The translations under genes and the position numbers were made by a program. A stretch of 64,000 bases of DNA from an uncultured Acholeplasmatales bacterium. Lineage in GTDB: Bacteria > Bacillota_I > Bacilli_A > Acholeplasmatales > Anaeroplasmataceae. The notes under the pieces were generated by a model. That model was not told where the DNA came from and ran no database searches. It worked only from the letters and a program-made list of their open reading frames with translations. The stretch lies in the NCBI GenBank assembly GCA_944323055.1, contig CALUQZ010000004.1, positions 41,190 to 105,189 on the forward strand, written 5' to 3'. This document shows, piece after piece, positions 1 through 7,425 of the stretch (its first letter is position 1; each line of letters begins with the position of its first letter).

Positions 1-842
1 ATAGAATTGTTATAATAACTATTAATAATTAAAAAGAAACTAAAAGAATCTAAAATTAATAAACCTAAGATTTCTAAAAAACTATATAAAAATCTTTTAT
101 TAGCTATTTCTTTAAGTACAGATTTATAATTAATAATACAATTATTATATTTATTAGTTATATATTTTTGCATATTATATATCTTAATATCTTTAGCATA
201 ATGATAATCAGCTAAAATCTTTTCAAAATAATCAATTTGATGAAAACTAGCATTACGTCTATCTTTAGTTTTATCTTGAAAGCGATATACTAAATAATTA
301 ACTAAAATACCTAATGATGCACTTACTAAAACAGCTAATAAAATAAATGGATTAACTAATATTAGTATGATAGCTAACACCAAGGCACTTAAAAAATAAG
401 GTAATAAATTAAATATATTATAAAATGTTCCTTCATAACCTGTATTGTCACTATCATATGTTTGTACAGCATATGAAAATTCTTCTTGGAATTTATCATC
501 TTCTATATATTCATAATCAATTTTTTGATAAAATTTAATTATTTCTTTTAATTTATTCATTCTAACTTTAATAAATATATTGTCAGTAAAAGATTCACAA
601 ATTGCACAAATAACACCAGATATCAATAAAATTCCTACTAATATTAAAATGTTATTCTTTACTAAATTAAAATCATTAAAAGCTAAATCATCTATAACAA
701 TACGCAACAAAAATAAGCTAATAATAGTTAGAATTGTTTTAAATATCATTTGAAATAAACAAATAATAATTACTAAACACTTATCTTTAGTATCAATTTC
801 TTTAAATTGCTTGTGTAATGTTTTTAAGACTGTATATTTCAT
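1..842 (-). CDS. ABC exporter, N-terminal membrane part (partial)
   Basis: I read this ORF directly from the minus strand: ATG at 842-840, an AGGAGG ribosome site just upstream, and no stop before the window edge, giving about 280 residues. The sequence alternates hydrophobic spans (residues about 27-48, 65-85 and 155-200) with a charged intracellular loop (KVRMNKLKEIIKFYQKIDYE, then YIEDDKFQEEFSYA). This is the usual architecture of a type I ABC exporter transmembrane domain ahead of its ATPase, which would lie outside the window. The substrate cannot be told. It starts 9 bases after the DUF4097 gene and looks like the third gene of the DUF2089 operon, as is common for multidrug or antimicrobial-peptide ABC exporters. 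Confidence 0.8.
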   Translation of the reverse strand, partial: MKYTVLKTLHKQFKEIDTKDKCLVIIICLFQMIFKTILTIISLFLLRIVIDDLAFNDFNLVKNNILILVGILLISGVICAICESFTDNIFIKVRMNKLKEIIKFYQKIDYEYIEDDKFQEEFSYAVQTYDSDNTGYEGTFYNIFNLLPYFLSALVLAIILILVNPFILLAVLVSASLGILVNYLVYRFQDKTKDRRNASFHQIDYFEKILADYHYAKDIKIYNMQKYITNKYNNCIINYKSVLKEIANKRFLYSFLEILGLLILDSFSFFLIINSYYNNS

Positions 843-851
843 AAAAGCCTC

Positions 852-1634
852 CTAAAACATCTTTTTTAAACTTCTTTTTAAATTTGTTAAAACATTATCT
901 TTATTTTGTTTATTAATATTAATACTACCAGAAATACTGTTTACTTTGATTTTATCATTATCATAATTATTTATTGTTACATTACCACTAATAGTATCTA
1001 TTTTATTATCTTCTGTTAATTTAGTATCTTTAATTTCTATATCTCCAGATATAGTACTTATTTTTAAAGAAGAAATATCGCTTCTTTTTATTAAAATATC
1101 ACCACTAACTAAATTTAATTGTAAACAATTAATATCATTATTTACAACTTCTACATTACCACTAATGCCATCAATTTTAATAATATTAGCTTTTAAATTA
1201 GTTAAATTTATTTTAGTTTGTGTCATATTAATCTTTAATTTTTCTAAGTAAATATCACTACCTACATTGATAGTTAAAGTATAATCATCATTTTTATTTA
1301 ATTTAACTTTTTCTTTAATAGTTAAAGAATTAGATGATTCTTTAACCTCTAAACAATTAGATGTTGTAAAATAGCTTACTCCTATACTTGGCGTTTTATT
1401 AATTATTACTTCCCTACATTTAATAATTTCTAATAAAACATTATAGGAAACATTAGCTTTTTGATATTTAATTATTAATTCATCAATTGTAGGCAATCTT
1501 TTAATTATATCATCTTCTTTAATACCTGCTTCTTGATAAAGACTTATTTCATCATTTAATTCTTGTAAAATATCATTTAAATTTTCATTGTCTACAAAAG
1601 TTTTTTTAACTTCTTCTAAATAATACTCTAACAT
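852..1634 (-). CDS. DUF4097-type beta-repeat protein with HAAS-like N-terminus
   Basis: 260 residues. Residues 1-60 (MLEYYLEEVKKTF...ELNDEI...AGIKEDDIIKRLP) are helical and resemble the HAAS/DUF1700 domain, a soluble part found in small membrane regulators. From about residue 110 the chain becomes short beta repeats of the form ISGDIEIKDT and ISGNVTINNY, typical of the DUF4097 putative adhesin/beta-solenoid family. There is no signal peptide and no transmembrane helix, so it is probably cytoplasmic or peripheral. It lies 2 bases after the DUF2089 gene and 9 bases before the ABC exporter. The role is unknown; in Bacillota this family often sits beside small regulators of envelope stress genes. 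Confidence 0.75.
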   Translation of the reverse strand: MLEYYLEEVKKTFVDNENLNDILQELNDEISLYQEAGIKEDDIIKRLPTIDELIIKYQKANVSYNVLLEIIKCREVIINKTPSIGVSYFTTSNCLEVKESSNSLTIKEKVKLNKNDDYTLTINVGSDIYLEKLKINMTQTKINLTNLKANIIKIDGISGNVEVVNNDINCLQLNLVSGDILIKRSDISSLKISTISGDIEIKDTKLTEDNKIDTISGNVTINNYDNDKIKVNSISGSININKQNKDNVLTNLKRSLKKMF

Positions 1635-1636
1635 AA

Positions 1637-2020
1637 CTATCCCTCTATATCTTTTAAAAGTTCTTTTGCTTCTTCATAAGTAATTTTTTCTTCTTTTAAA
1701 GCTGTTAAGACATCTTTACGTGATTCATAATTAGATTTAGTCTCATTTTCTTTAACTTGAAAGCCTAATGCTTTTATAACATCTTCTAAATTCTTTTTAA
1801 CTGTTGGATATGATATATTTAACTCTTTTTCAATTAATTTAATATTTCCTGCATTCTTTATAAAAATTAAGACAAACTCTAATTGCTCATTTGATAAATA
1901 ATTTAGTTTTGATAAATAAAAATCACCCTTTATTACCGAATGACAATTTTTACATTCTAACTTTTTAATTATTAATTCATCCCCACAAATTGGACATTTT
2001 GTAATAACTTGCTTTTTCAT
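1637..2020 (-). CDS. DUF2089-family zinc-ribbon DNA-binding regulator
   Basis: 127 residues. An N-terminal zinc ribbon is visible (CPICG near residue 9 and CKNC near residue 23). It is followed by a helix-turn-helix-like core around SYPTVKKNLEDVIKALGF (residues 70-87). The C-terminal EEKITYEEAKELLKDI is a SHOCT-like amphipathic helix. This order is the DUF2089 family, presumed transcription factors. It is the first gene of the DUF2089-DUF4097-ABC transcription unit, with a clear AGGAGG ribosome site. The promoter region carries phased copies of a 10-bp motif, so it may regulate itself; that is inference. Confidence 0.82.
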   Translation of the reverse strand: MKKQVITKCPICGDELIIKKLECKNCHSVIKGDFYLSKLNYLSNEQLEFVLIFIKNAGNIKLIEKELNISYPTVKKNLEDVIKALGFQVKENETKSNYESRKDVLTALKEEKITYEEAKELLKDIEG

Positions 2021-2041
2021 TTTTTATGACCTCCTAAATTA

Positions 2042-2069
2042 ATTATACTATTAAATTAATTTTAGTCAA
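2042..2069 (-). promoter_or_regulatory. Promoter of the DUF2089 operon
   Basis: On the minus strand TTGACT (2069-2064) and a perfect TATAAT (2047-2042) are separated by 16 bases, followed by AGGAGG and the ATG at 2020. One copy of the 10-bp repeat (2054-2063) lies inside the spacer. Confidence 0.75.
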
Positions 2070-2127
2070 CAATATAATTAATTTTATTAATTAAAAAATT
2101 AATTTTTTTAACTTATTAATTAATTTT
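2054..2127. repeat. Four phased copies of AATTAATTTT (putative operator array)
   Basis: Perfect copies of AATTAATTTT start at 2054, 2076, 2097 and 2118, so the spacings are 22, 21 and 21 bp, about two helical turns. The first copy sits between the -35 and -10 elements of the DUF2089 promoter and the others extend upstream. A near-copy (AATTAATTAT) starts at 2037. Same-face phasing across a promoter suggests binding sites for a regulator, possibly the DUF2089 protein. Confidence 0.5.
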
Positions 2128-2158
2128 CTTAATTTGTTATTGACTATAATAAAAGAAA

Positions 2159-2186
2159 AAAGGATAATTTATACAAACTATCCTTT
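2159..2186 (-). terminator. Terminator after tpiA
   Basis: On the minus strand AAAGGATA, a 12-base loop, then TATCCTTT followed by more T (TTTTTTCTTTT). It lies a few bases after the tpiA stop codon and fits an intrinsic terminator with a modest stem. Confidence 0.7.
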
Positions 2187-2191
2187 AATTA

Positions 2192-2944
2192 TTATAAACA
2201 ATCTTTAACCAACTCAAGGAACGAATTAGGATCTAAACTAGCTCCTCCGACTAAACCGCCATCAATATTTGGCATTTTTAATAATTCTTTGGCGTTACTT
2301 GGTTTCATTGAACCACCATATAAAATCCTAATTTCATCAGCAGCAAGAGCATTATATAATTCTTTAATTGCTTCTCTGATGTTTTTGCATTCAACTTCAG
2401 CATCATTACTAGAAGCTGTTTTACCTGTTCCGATTGCCCAAATAGGTTCATAGGCAATAACGACATTGTTGATATCTTTAGAAGGAATTCCTTCTAAGGC
2501 ATTTTCTAATTGTTTTCTAATTACACTTGAAGTAATACCTAATTCTCTTTGTTCTAATGTTTCACCAACACAAAGAATAGGAATTAAATTATGTTCTACA
2601 GCGGCCTTTACTTTTTTGTTAATCATATCATCTGTTTCACCAAAAAGACTACGTCTTTCACTATGTCCTACGATGACATATTCTACTCCTGTTGTTTGTA
2701 ACATGACAGGACTAATTTCACCAGTAAAAGCGCCAAATTCCGCATAATACATGTTTTGTGCACCAATTTTTAAATTGTCGCCTTGTCTTTTTACTAAATC
2801 TCTTAACAAAATACTAGGTGCACAAATAACTGTATCTACTTTATCGCAAGAAGGAAGATTTTCATTAATTGCATAAATAAAAGCAAGTGCATCATCACGG
2901 GTTTTATTCATCTTCCAGTTTGCGACCATCATTGGTTTTCTCAT
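2192..2944 (-). CDS. tpiA: Triosephosphate isomerase
   Basis: 250 residues, the full family length. It interconverts dihydroxyacetone phosphate and glyceraldehyde 3-phosphate in glycolysis. Landmarks are NWKMN at the N-terminus (catalytic Lys), GHSERR (catalytic His near residue 94), AYEPIWAIGTGKTA (catalytic Glu and the mobile loop) and GGSMKP plus GGLVGGASL (phosphate binding). It is the last gene of the pgk operon, 17 bases after the HPr-like gene, with an AAAGGTG ribosome site and its own terminator. No unusual residues were seen. Confidence 0.97.
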   Translation of the reverse strand: MRKPMMVANWKMNKTRDDALAFIYAINENLPSCDKVDTVICAPSILLRDLVKRQGDNLKIGAQNMYYAEFGAFTGEISPVMLQTTGVEYVIVGHSERRSLFGETDDMINKKVKAAVEHNLIPILCVGETLEQRELGITSSVIRKQLENALEGIPSKDINNVVIAYEPIWAIGTGKTASSNDAEVECKNIREAIKELYNALAADEIRILYGGSMKPSNAKELLKMPNIDGGLVGGASLDPNSFLELVKDCL

Positions 2945-2961
2945 TTAAAATTACACCTTTT

Positions 2962-3210
2962 CTACTTTGATAATATGCTAGCAATATCGTTAATTGCTTC
3001 TTCAGCTTGATCGCCAGTAGCTTCAATAACTACATTTTCTCCACTAGGGATAGCTAAAGACATTAAACCTAAAATTGATTTAACATCAATAGTTTTATCG
3101 TTATAAATTAAATTAATATCTACATTGTATTTAGACGCAGCTTGTACTACTTTAGCTGCAAGTGAAGCATGTAGACCAACTGTACTTTTAACAACAACTG
3201 ATTTTGTCAT
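2962..3210 (-). CDS. ptsH: HPr-like phosphocarrier with altered active-site loop
   Basis: 82 residues, collinear with HPr of the PTS. The phosphorylatable His is kept at residue 14, but the usual HARPA reads HASLA, so the conserved Arg and Pro after the His are Ser and Leu. The regulatory region DVKSILGLMSLAI (Ser46 in standard numbering) is intact, so it could be a substrate of HPr kinase and a CcpA partner. It lies between pgk and tpiA, an unusual place, with AAGGAG in front of the ATG. It could be the cell's only HPr with relaxed loop chemistry, or a Crh-like regulatory paralogue. No enzyme I gene is in the window. Confidence 0.88.
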   Translation of the reverse strand: MTKSVVVKSTVGLHASLAAKVVQAASKYNVDINLIYNDKTIDVKSILGLMSLAIPSGENVVIEATGDQAEEAINDIASILSK

Positions 3211-3222
3211 AAAATTAACTCC

Positions 3223-4413
3223 TTATTTTTCAGATAGGCAAGCAATACCAGGTAATACTTTACCTTCTAAATATTCAAGTGAAGCACCACCACCAGTAGA
3301 AACATGACTAAATTTATCAGCATAACCTAATTTTTCTACTGCTGCAACACTATCACCACCACCAACAATAGTAGTAGCACCATCAAGATGAGCAATTGCT
3401 TCACAAACCCCAAGTGTACCAGCTGCGAAATTTTTCATTTCAAATACACCCATAGGTCCATTCCATACTACTGTCTTAGCGTTCTTTAATTCTTCTGTAA
3501 ATAATTCAAGTGTCTTAGGACCAATATCAAGACCCATATCATCACTTGCTATATCATTTACATCTTTAACTTCGCCTTTTACATCAGCAAATTCTTTTGC
3601 ACAAACTGTATCAACAGGTAAAACAATTTTACCATCAGCTTCTTGTAATAATTCTTTAGCTAAGTCTAATTTATCATCTTCACATAAAGATTTACCGATA
3701 TTATGTCCTAAAGCTTTTAAGAAAGTGAACATCATACCGCCACCAATTAAAATCTTATCAGCTTTTTTAATTAATTCAGAAATAACACCGATTTTATCAG
3801 AAACTTTAGCTCCACCTAAAATAGCTACATAAGGATGAACCGGATTATCAACAGCCCCACCAATAAATTTAATTTCTTTTTCTAATAAGAAACCAGCAGC
3901 ACTTTCAGGCATATTAGATGCAATACCAACATTAGAAGCATGAGCTCTATGTGCTGTACCAAATGCATCATTAACAAATACATCACCAAGACTAGCCCAA
4001 TATGCACCAAGTTCTGGATCGTTAGAAGATTCTTTTTTACCTTCTAAATCTTCATAACGTGTATTTTGGAACATAACAACTTCGCCATCTTTCATCTTAT
4101 TGATAGCTTCTTCTAGTTCTTTTCCTCTAGTAGCATTAACAAATACTACTTTATGTCCTAATAATTCTTCAAAATGTTTAGCAACTGGTGCCATATCGCC
4201 TTTTGCTAAATCTTCTGCTTTTTTAATACGTCCTAAATGAGAGAAAACAATGGCTTTACCACCTTGTTCTAATACGTATTTTACTGTAGGTAATGCAGCT
4301 CTAATACGTGTATCATCAGTAATTTGACCATCTTTCATAGGTACGTTAAAATCAACTCTGATTAAAACCTTTTTATCTTTTAAATTTAAATCAGAAACAA
4401 CTTTTTTAGCCAT
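3223..4413 (-). CDS. pgk: Phosphoglycerate kinase
   Basis: 396 residues, normal length for the bacterial enzyme, which transfers phosphate from 1,3-bisphosphoglycerate to ADP. Seen: [19 protein letters not shown] near the N-terminus (substrate binding), HLGR, the hinge region and the C-terminal nucleotide site with WNGPMGVFE and GGGDSVAAV. It is first in the pgk, HPr, tpiA unit, 12 bases before the HPr gene. A cre-like site and a TATAAT lie upstream, so carbon catabolite control by CcpA is likely. Confidence 0.97.
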   Translation of the reverse strand: MAKKVVSDLNLKDKKVLIRVDFNVPMKDGQITDDTRIRAALPTVKYVLEQGGKAIVFSHLGRIKKAEDLAKGDMAPVAKHFEELLGHKVVFVNATRGKELEEAINKMKDGEVVMFQNTRYEDLEGKKESSNDPELGAYWASLGDVFVNDAFGTAHRAHASNVGIASNMPESAAGFLLEKEIKFIGGAVDNPVHPYVAILGGAKVSDKIGVISELIKKADKILIGGGMMFTFLKALGHNIGKSLCEDDKLDLAKELLQEADGKIVLPVDTVCAKEFADVKGEVKDVNDIASDDMGLDIGPKTLELFTEELKNAKTVVWNGPMGVFEMKNFAAGTLGVCEAIAHLDGATTIVGGGDSVAAVEKLGYADKFSHVSTGGGASLEYLEGKVLPGIACLSEK

Positions 4414-4450
4414 ATAATAATTACCTCCATTACAGCTAAGTTCTATTTGT

Positions 4451-4505
4451 ATTATAGCAATAATTTAACTTAAATTAAAGTATTTAAATATGTAAACGTT
4501 TAAAG
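4451..4505 (-). promoter_or_regulatory. pgk promoter -10 with upstream cre-like site
   Basis: A TATAAT lies on the minus strand at 4456-4451; no strong -35 is visible. At 4490-4505 the sequence ATGTAAACGTTTAAAG matches the CcpA operator consensus WTGNAARCGNWWWCAW except at positions 14 and 16. Its centre is about 53 bp upstream of the expected start, a position where CcpA activates genes such as ackA and pta in Bacillus. The site overlaps the start of the terminator of the gene upstream. Confidence 0.55.
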
Positions 4506-4523
4506 AAGGCCTTAAAAGCCTTC
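4505..4523 (-). terminator. Terminator after the UgpC-type ATPase gene
   Basis: On the minus strand GAAGGC, a 7-base loop, GCCTTC, then TTT. It begins three bases after the stop codon of the ATPase gene. The T tract is short, so some readthrough into pgk is possible. Confidence 0.55.
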
Positions 4524-4525
4524 TA

Positions 4526-5632
4526 TTATTTTATTACTAATTCAGTTTCAGCATCAAAGAAATGACACTTATTCATATCTAAAGCAAGTTTTACTTTACT
4601 ACCAATGACTAAATCATCTCTAGCATCAACAGAAGCAGTTACAGGATAACCATCCATTGTAGCGTAAATGTTAGTATCAGCACCTAATAATTCTGATACA
4701 TCAACTGTAAGCTCTACAATAGCATCTGGATAAGCTTCAAAAACAACTTCTTCATCATGAATATCTTCAGGTCTTATACCTAAAATAACTTCTTTACCAA
4801 TATAACCTTTTGCCTTTAATACTTCTACTTTACCTGCAGGTACACTAACTTTATAATTACCACCTAATGTAGTAAATACACCTTTTTCATCAATTGTACC
4901 ATGAATAAAGTTCATAGGCGGAGTACCTATAAAGCCACCAACAAAGACATTACTTGGATTAGTATAAATTTCTTCTGGTGTACCAACTTGTTGAATACGT
5001 CCATCACACATAACAACAATTCTAGATGCCATTGTCATAGCTTCTGTTTGGTCATGAGTAACATAAATTGTAGTTGAACCAATTCTTCTATGTAATTTAG
5101 TGATTTCTGTACGCATTGTTACTCTTAGTTTAGCATCTAGGTTAGATAATGGTTCATCCATTAAGAATACTTTAGCATCTCTAACAATAGCTCTACCTAA
5201 TGCAACTCTTTGTCTTTGACCACCTGATAAAGCTTTAGGTTTTCTCTTTAAATATGGTGTTAAACCTAAAATTTCTGCAGCTTCTTTTACTCTTCTTTGA
5301 ATTTCATCTCTAGGAACTCTTCTTAAAACAAGACCGAAAGCCATATTATCATAAACAGTCATATGTGGATATAAGGCATATGATTGGAATACCATGGCAA
5401 TTCCTCTATCTTTTGCAGAAACATCATTCATTAATTCGCCATCAATATATAATTCACCAGATGAAATTTCTTCAAGTCCGGCAACCATTCTTAATGTTGT
5501 TGATTTCCCGCATCCTGATGGACCTACGAAAACAATAAATTCTTTATCAGCTATTTCAAGATTAAAATCAAAAACAGCTTGTACGCCATTAGGATAAATT
5601 TTATTAATATTTCTTAAACTTAATGTAGACAT
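4526..5632 (-). CDS. ugpC: Sugar ABC importer ATPase, UgpC/MsmX/MalK type
   Basis: 368 residues, the family's normal length. The N-terminal ATPase has Walker A GPSGCGKST (about residues 37-45), Q-loop VFQSYALYPHMTVYDN, signature LSGGQRQR, Walker B VFLMDEPLSNLDAKLR and the H-loop THDQTEA. The C-terminal third is the TOBE-type regulatory domain (GIRPEDI). Such ATPases energise carbohydrate importers and often serve several permeases; no permease or binding protein lies next to it, which fits a shared MsmX-like subunit. It is alone between terminators, with a cre-like site in its promoter. The exact substrate cannot be told. Confidence 0.9.
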   Translation of the reverse strand: MSTLSLRNINKIYPNGVQAVFDFNLEIADKEFIVFVGPSGCGKSTTLRMVAGLEEISSGELYIDGELMNDVSAKDRGIAMVFQSYALYPHMTVYDNMAFGLVLRRVPRDEIQRRVKEAAEILGLTPYLKRKPKALSGGQRQRVALGRAIVRDAKVFLMDEPLSNLDAKLRVTMRTEITKLHRRIGSTTIYVTHDQTEAMTMASRIVVMCDGRIQQVGTPEEIYTNPSNVFVGGFIGTPPMNFIHGTIDEKGVFTTLGGNYKVSVPAGKVEVLKAKGYIGKEVILGIRPEDIHDEEVVFEAYPDAIVELTVDVSELLGADTNIYATMDGYPVTASVDARDDLVIGSKVKLALDMNKCHFFDAETELVIK

Positions 5633-5656
5633 AAGTACCTCCTAAAATCTAAGTAA

Positions 5657-5684
5657 ATTATACTATTTATGAAAGCGTTAAAAT
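5657..5684 (-). promoter_or_regulatory. ugpC promoter -10 with overlapping cre-like site
   Basis: A TATAAT lies at 5662-5657 on the minus strand. The sequence ATGAAAGCGTTAAAAT at 5669-5684 matches the CcpA consensus at every position but the fourteenth. It covers the spacer and the expected -35 region, so bound CcpA would be expected to repress. Confidence 0.6.
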
Positions 5685-5704
5685 ATAGACAAAATGTACA
5701 AAAT

Positions 5705-6394
5705 TTAAAAATTTATAGACATTAATAAATTTTCTAACTCCATAAAAAATAAAGCATTATTAACAGTTTCATAATATGATAAAAGATTTTTATAAGTATT
5801 ATCTAAAACATAATTTCTTTCAATATTTCTGATGATAACCCCATTAGAAAAATCTAAATTAGGCATATTTAAATCACCACTAACTTTTAATTCTGTCACC
5901 TCTTCATTAGTAAAAATAGCACTAACATCAAAAACAACATCACCTAACATACTATTAGTAATACGATATTTAAATGTTAGTACATTATCAGTAAAATTAT
6001 AATCATACATATCATCTAATGTATCACTTTCTATATCATCATCACCCATAATAAATGTTCTATAACCATCTAATGAACTACCAAACCCTATTTGATCACC
6101 AAGAAATATACTATTTTCCCCTTCTTCAAGGTAACAAAAATATAAATTATGTCCTAATGATTCAACAAGTCCAAAATCAAGAACTAGAAAGTCATCTGTT
6201 TTAGCTAAAGTAAATAATTTATTTGATGACGTTGTTCCTGAAGCATTAGTTTCTAAATATATATCACATTTTAAATTATCATCAAATAAATCTTCTACTT
6301 TATCTTTTGCTTCTTCTAATGTAAATTCATTATTACAACTACAAAACATAATTAAACCTAGAATAGTGAATAAAAAATATAATATTTTTTTCAT
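5705..6394 (-). CDS. Predicted lipoprotein, unknown function
   Basis: 229 residues. The N-terminus is a signal peptide ending in a cysteine-rich lipobox region (LGLIMFCSC, Cys at about 19-21), followed by a soluble domain rich in Asp, Asn and Ser with predicted beta strands. AGGAGG precedes the ATG and an extended -10 (TGATATAAT) lies upstream. I recognise no family. It is on the same strand as the UgpC-type ATPase but separated from it by that gene's promoter and cre-like site, so the two are probably independent. It could bind a ligand or be a wall-associated protein. Confidence 0.65.
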   Translation of the reverse strand: MKKILYFLFTILGLIMFCSCNNEFTLEEAKDKVEDLFDDNLKCDIYLETNASGTTSSNKLFTLAKTDDFLVLDFGLVESLGHNLYFCYLEEGENSIFLGDQIGFGSSLDGYRTFIMGDDDIESDTLDDMYDYNFTDNVLTFKYRITNSMLGDVVFDVSAIFTNEEVTELKVSGDLNMPNLDFSNGVIIRNIERNYVLDNTYKNLLSYYETVNNALFFMELENLLMSINF

Positions 6395-6437
6395 ATTGAA
6401 CGTTCCTCCTAAAATGATTATATCACTTGCTATATAA

Positions 6438-6477
6438 AAATAATAGTTATTCTAAAATAAAACTTAGAATAACTATT
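6438..6477 (-). terminator. Terminator after the PucR-type HTH gene
   Basis: A perfect 14-bp inverted repeat, AATAGTTATTCTAA at 6442-6455 and its complement at 6464-6477. On the minus strand it is followed by ATTTTTAT. It begins inside the stop codon of the gene ending at 6476. Confidence 0.75.
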
Positions 6478-7009
6478 AGTCATAATATATATATAATAAG
6501 GAGGCGTCTTTAAAGTTCTTTAAATTAAAACCAGTATGTTCATAAAAACTATTAATCTTATAAAGTAAAGTATTTCTATGCATATATAAAGATGTTGCTG
6601 ATAATAAAACATTTAAATTATTAGTAAAATAGGTATCTAATAATAATTTAAAACTATGGTCATTATAATAATTAGCAAGTAAAATCTTTAAAGCACTTAT
6701 TTTATCACTAGCTATTTTTAAAATAGCTGGTGGTAAATTTAAACCTTTATCTAATTTTAATATATAATTTAAGGCTAAATTTAATTCATCATCTAATTTG
6801 TTTTTATTACCACTAACATATATTCGATCATTTATTAATAGATCTAATGCTAAAGCTTTAATTGTAGATATAACATCATCTATATTAGTATTATCTATAT
6901 ATAAGACAACCATATTATCAATAACTTTATTCTTTTTAATGCTAAAAAAATTCTTAATTGGTTCTAATAATAAGCTATTTTTATTATCTATTAATATAAA
7001 TCTTGTCAT
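6476..7009 (-). CDS. PucR/CdaR-type helix-turn-helix protein, short form
   Basis: 177 residues. The C-terminal 60 residues match the PucR C-terminal HTH: YFTNNLNVLLSATSLYMHRN followed by TLLYKINSFYEHTGFNL and a final KDASLLYIYYD. CdaR/PucR regulators normally carry a sensor domain in front; here residues 1-115 are short, with no domain I recognise. An AAGGAAG ribosome site precedes the ATG and an extended -10 (TGTTATAAT) lies upstream. It is monocistronic with its own terminator. It probably regulates a metabolic gene set, but the target cannot be told. Confidence 0.72.
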   Translation of the reverse strand: MTRFILIDNKNSLLLEPIKNFFSIKKNKVIDNMVVLYIDNTNIDDVISTIKALALDLLINDRIYVSGNKNKLDDELNLALNYILKLDKGLNLPPAILKIASDKISALKILLANYYNDHSFKLLLDTYFTNNLNVLLSATSLYMHRNTLLYKINSFYEHTGFNLKNFKDASLLYIYYD

Positions 7010-7125
7010 ATTAGCACTTCCTTAATGCCAATATTATAACAAATAATAAGTGTTAAATAAATTATAAATATTAAATATAATTTTAGCTAATATACATATT
7101 TAAAGAATTGTTTATGTTATAAAAT

Positions 7126-7332
7126 CTACTTATTGTCTTTTTTTAAATTAATTATTTCAATAATTATAATAACTAAATAAACTATAATTGTTATGATACT
7201 AACAAATGTACCAATATACAAAACAGCATCAGCATAATTATTATTAAATTGATAAGCTATAACCCCAAATCCAACTAATAATATTCCTGCAAAAAATAAA
7301 TCTTTTATAAATCCTTTAATTATTTTTAACAT
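7126..7332 (-). CDS. Small two-helix membrane protein
   Basis: 68 residues with two hydrophobic segments (about 10-28 and 35-60) and a basic C-terminal tail (NLKKDNK). The ribosome site is weak (GTGG). It is divergent from the EF-G-like gene and shares the intergenic region. No family recognised; it could be a real small protein or a chance ORF, though the membrane pattern and the clean stop favour a gene. Confidence 0.45.
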   Translation of the reverse strand: MLKIIKGFIKDLFFAGILLVGFGVIAYQFNNNYADAVLYIGTFVSIITIIVYLVIIIIEIINLKKDNK

Positions 7333-7376
7333 ATTCTTTTACCACAAACAATTTTATTTAATATTTAATTAATGTA

Positions 7377-7408
7377 TGGTATAATGTTTGTGTTGATAAC
7401 GTTTTCAA
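7377..7408 (+). promoter_or_regulatory. Extended -10 promoter with cre-like site at the start point
   Basis: TGGTATAAT (7377-7385) is an extended -10. The sequence TTGATAACGTTTTCAA at 7393-7408 fits the CcpA consensus with one mismatch and is almost palindromic. It starts about where transcription would begin, a position where CcpA blocks initiation or elongation. It suggests that the EF-G-like gene is repressed when a preferred sugar is present. Confidence 0.6.
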
Positions 7409-7425
7409 TAGAAAGAAGGTATAAA

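Noticed and set aside
2466..3307. Plus-strand ORFs over tpiA, HPr and pgk
   Set aside because: They have no ribosome site or motif and lie opposite highly conserved genes.
7372..7425. Upstream in-frame extension of the EF-G-like gene (18 codons)
   Set aside because: It overlaps the promoter and the cre-like site, and a proper ribosome site lies before the ATG at 7426.
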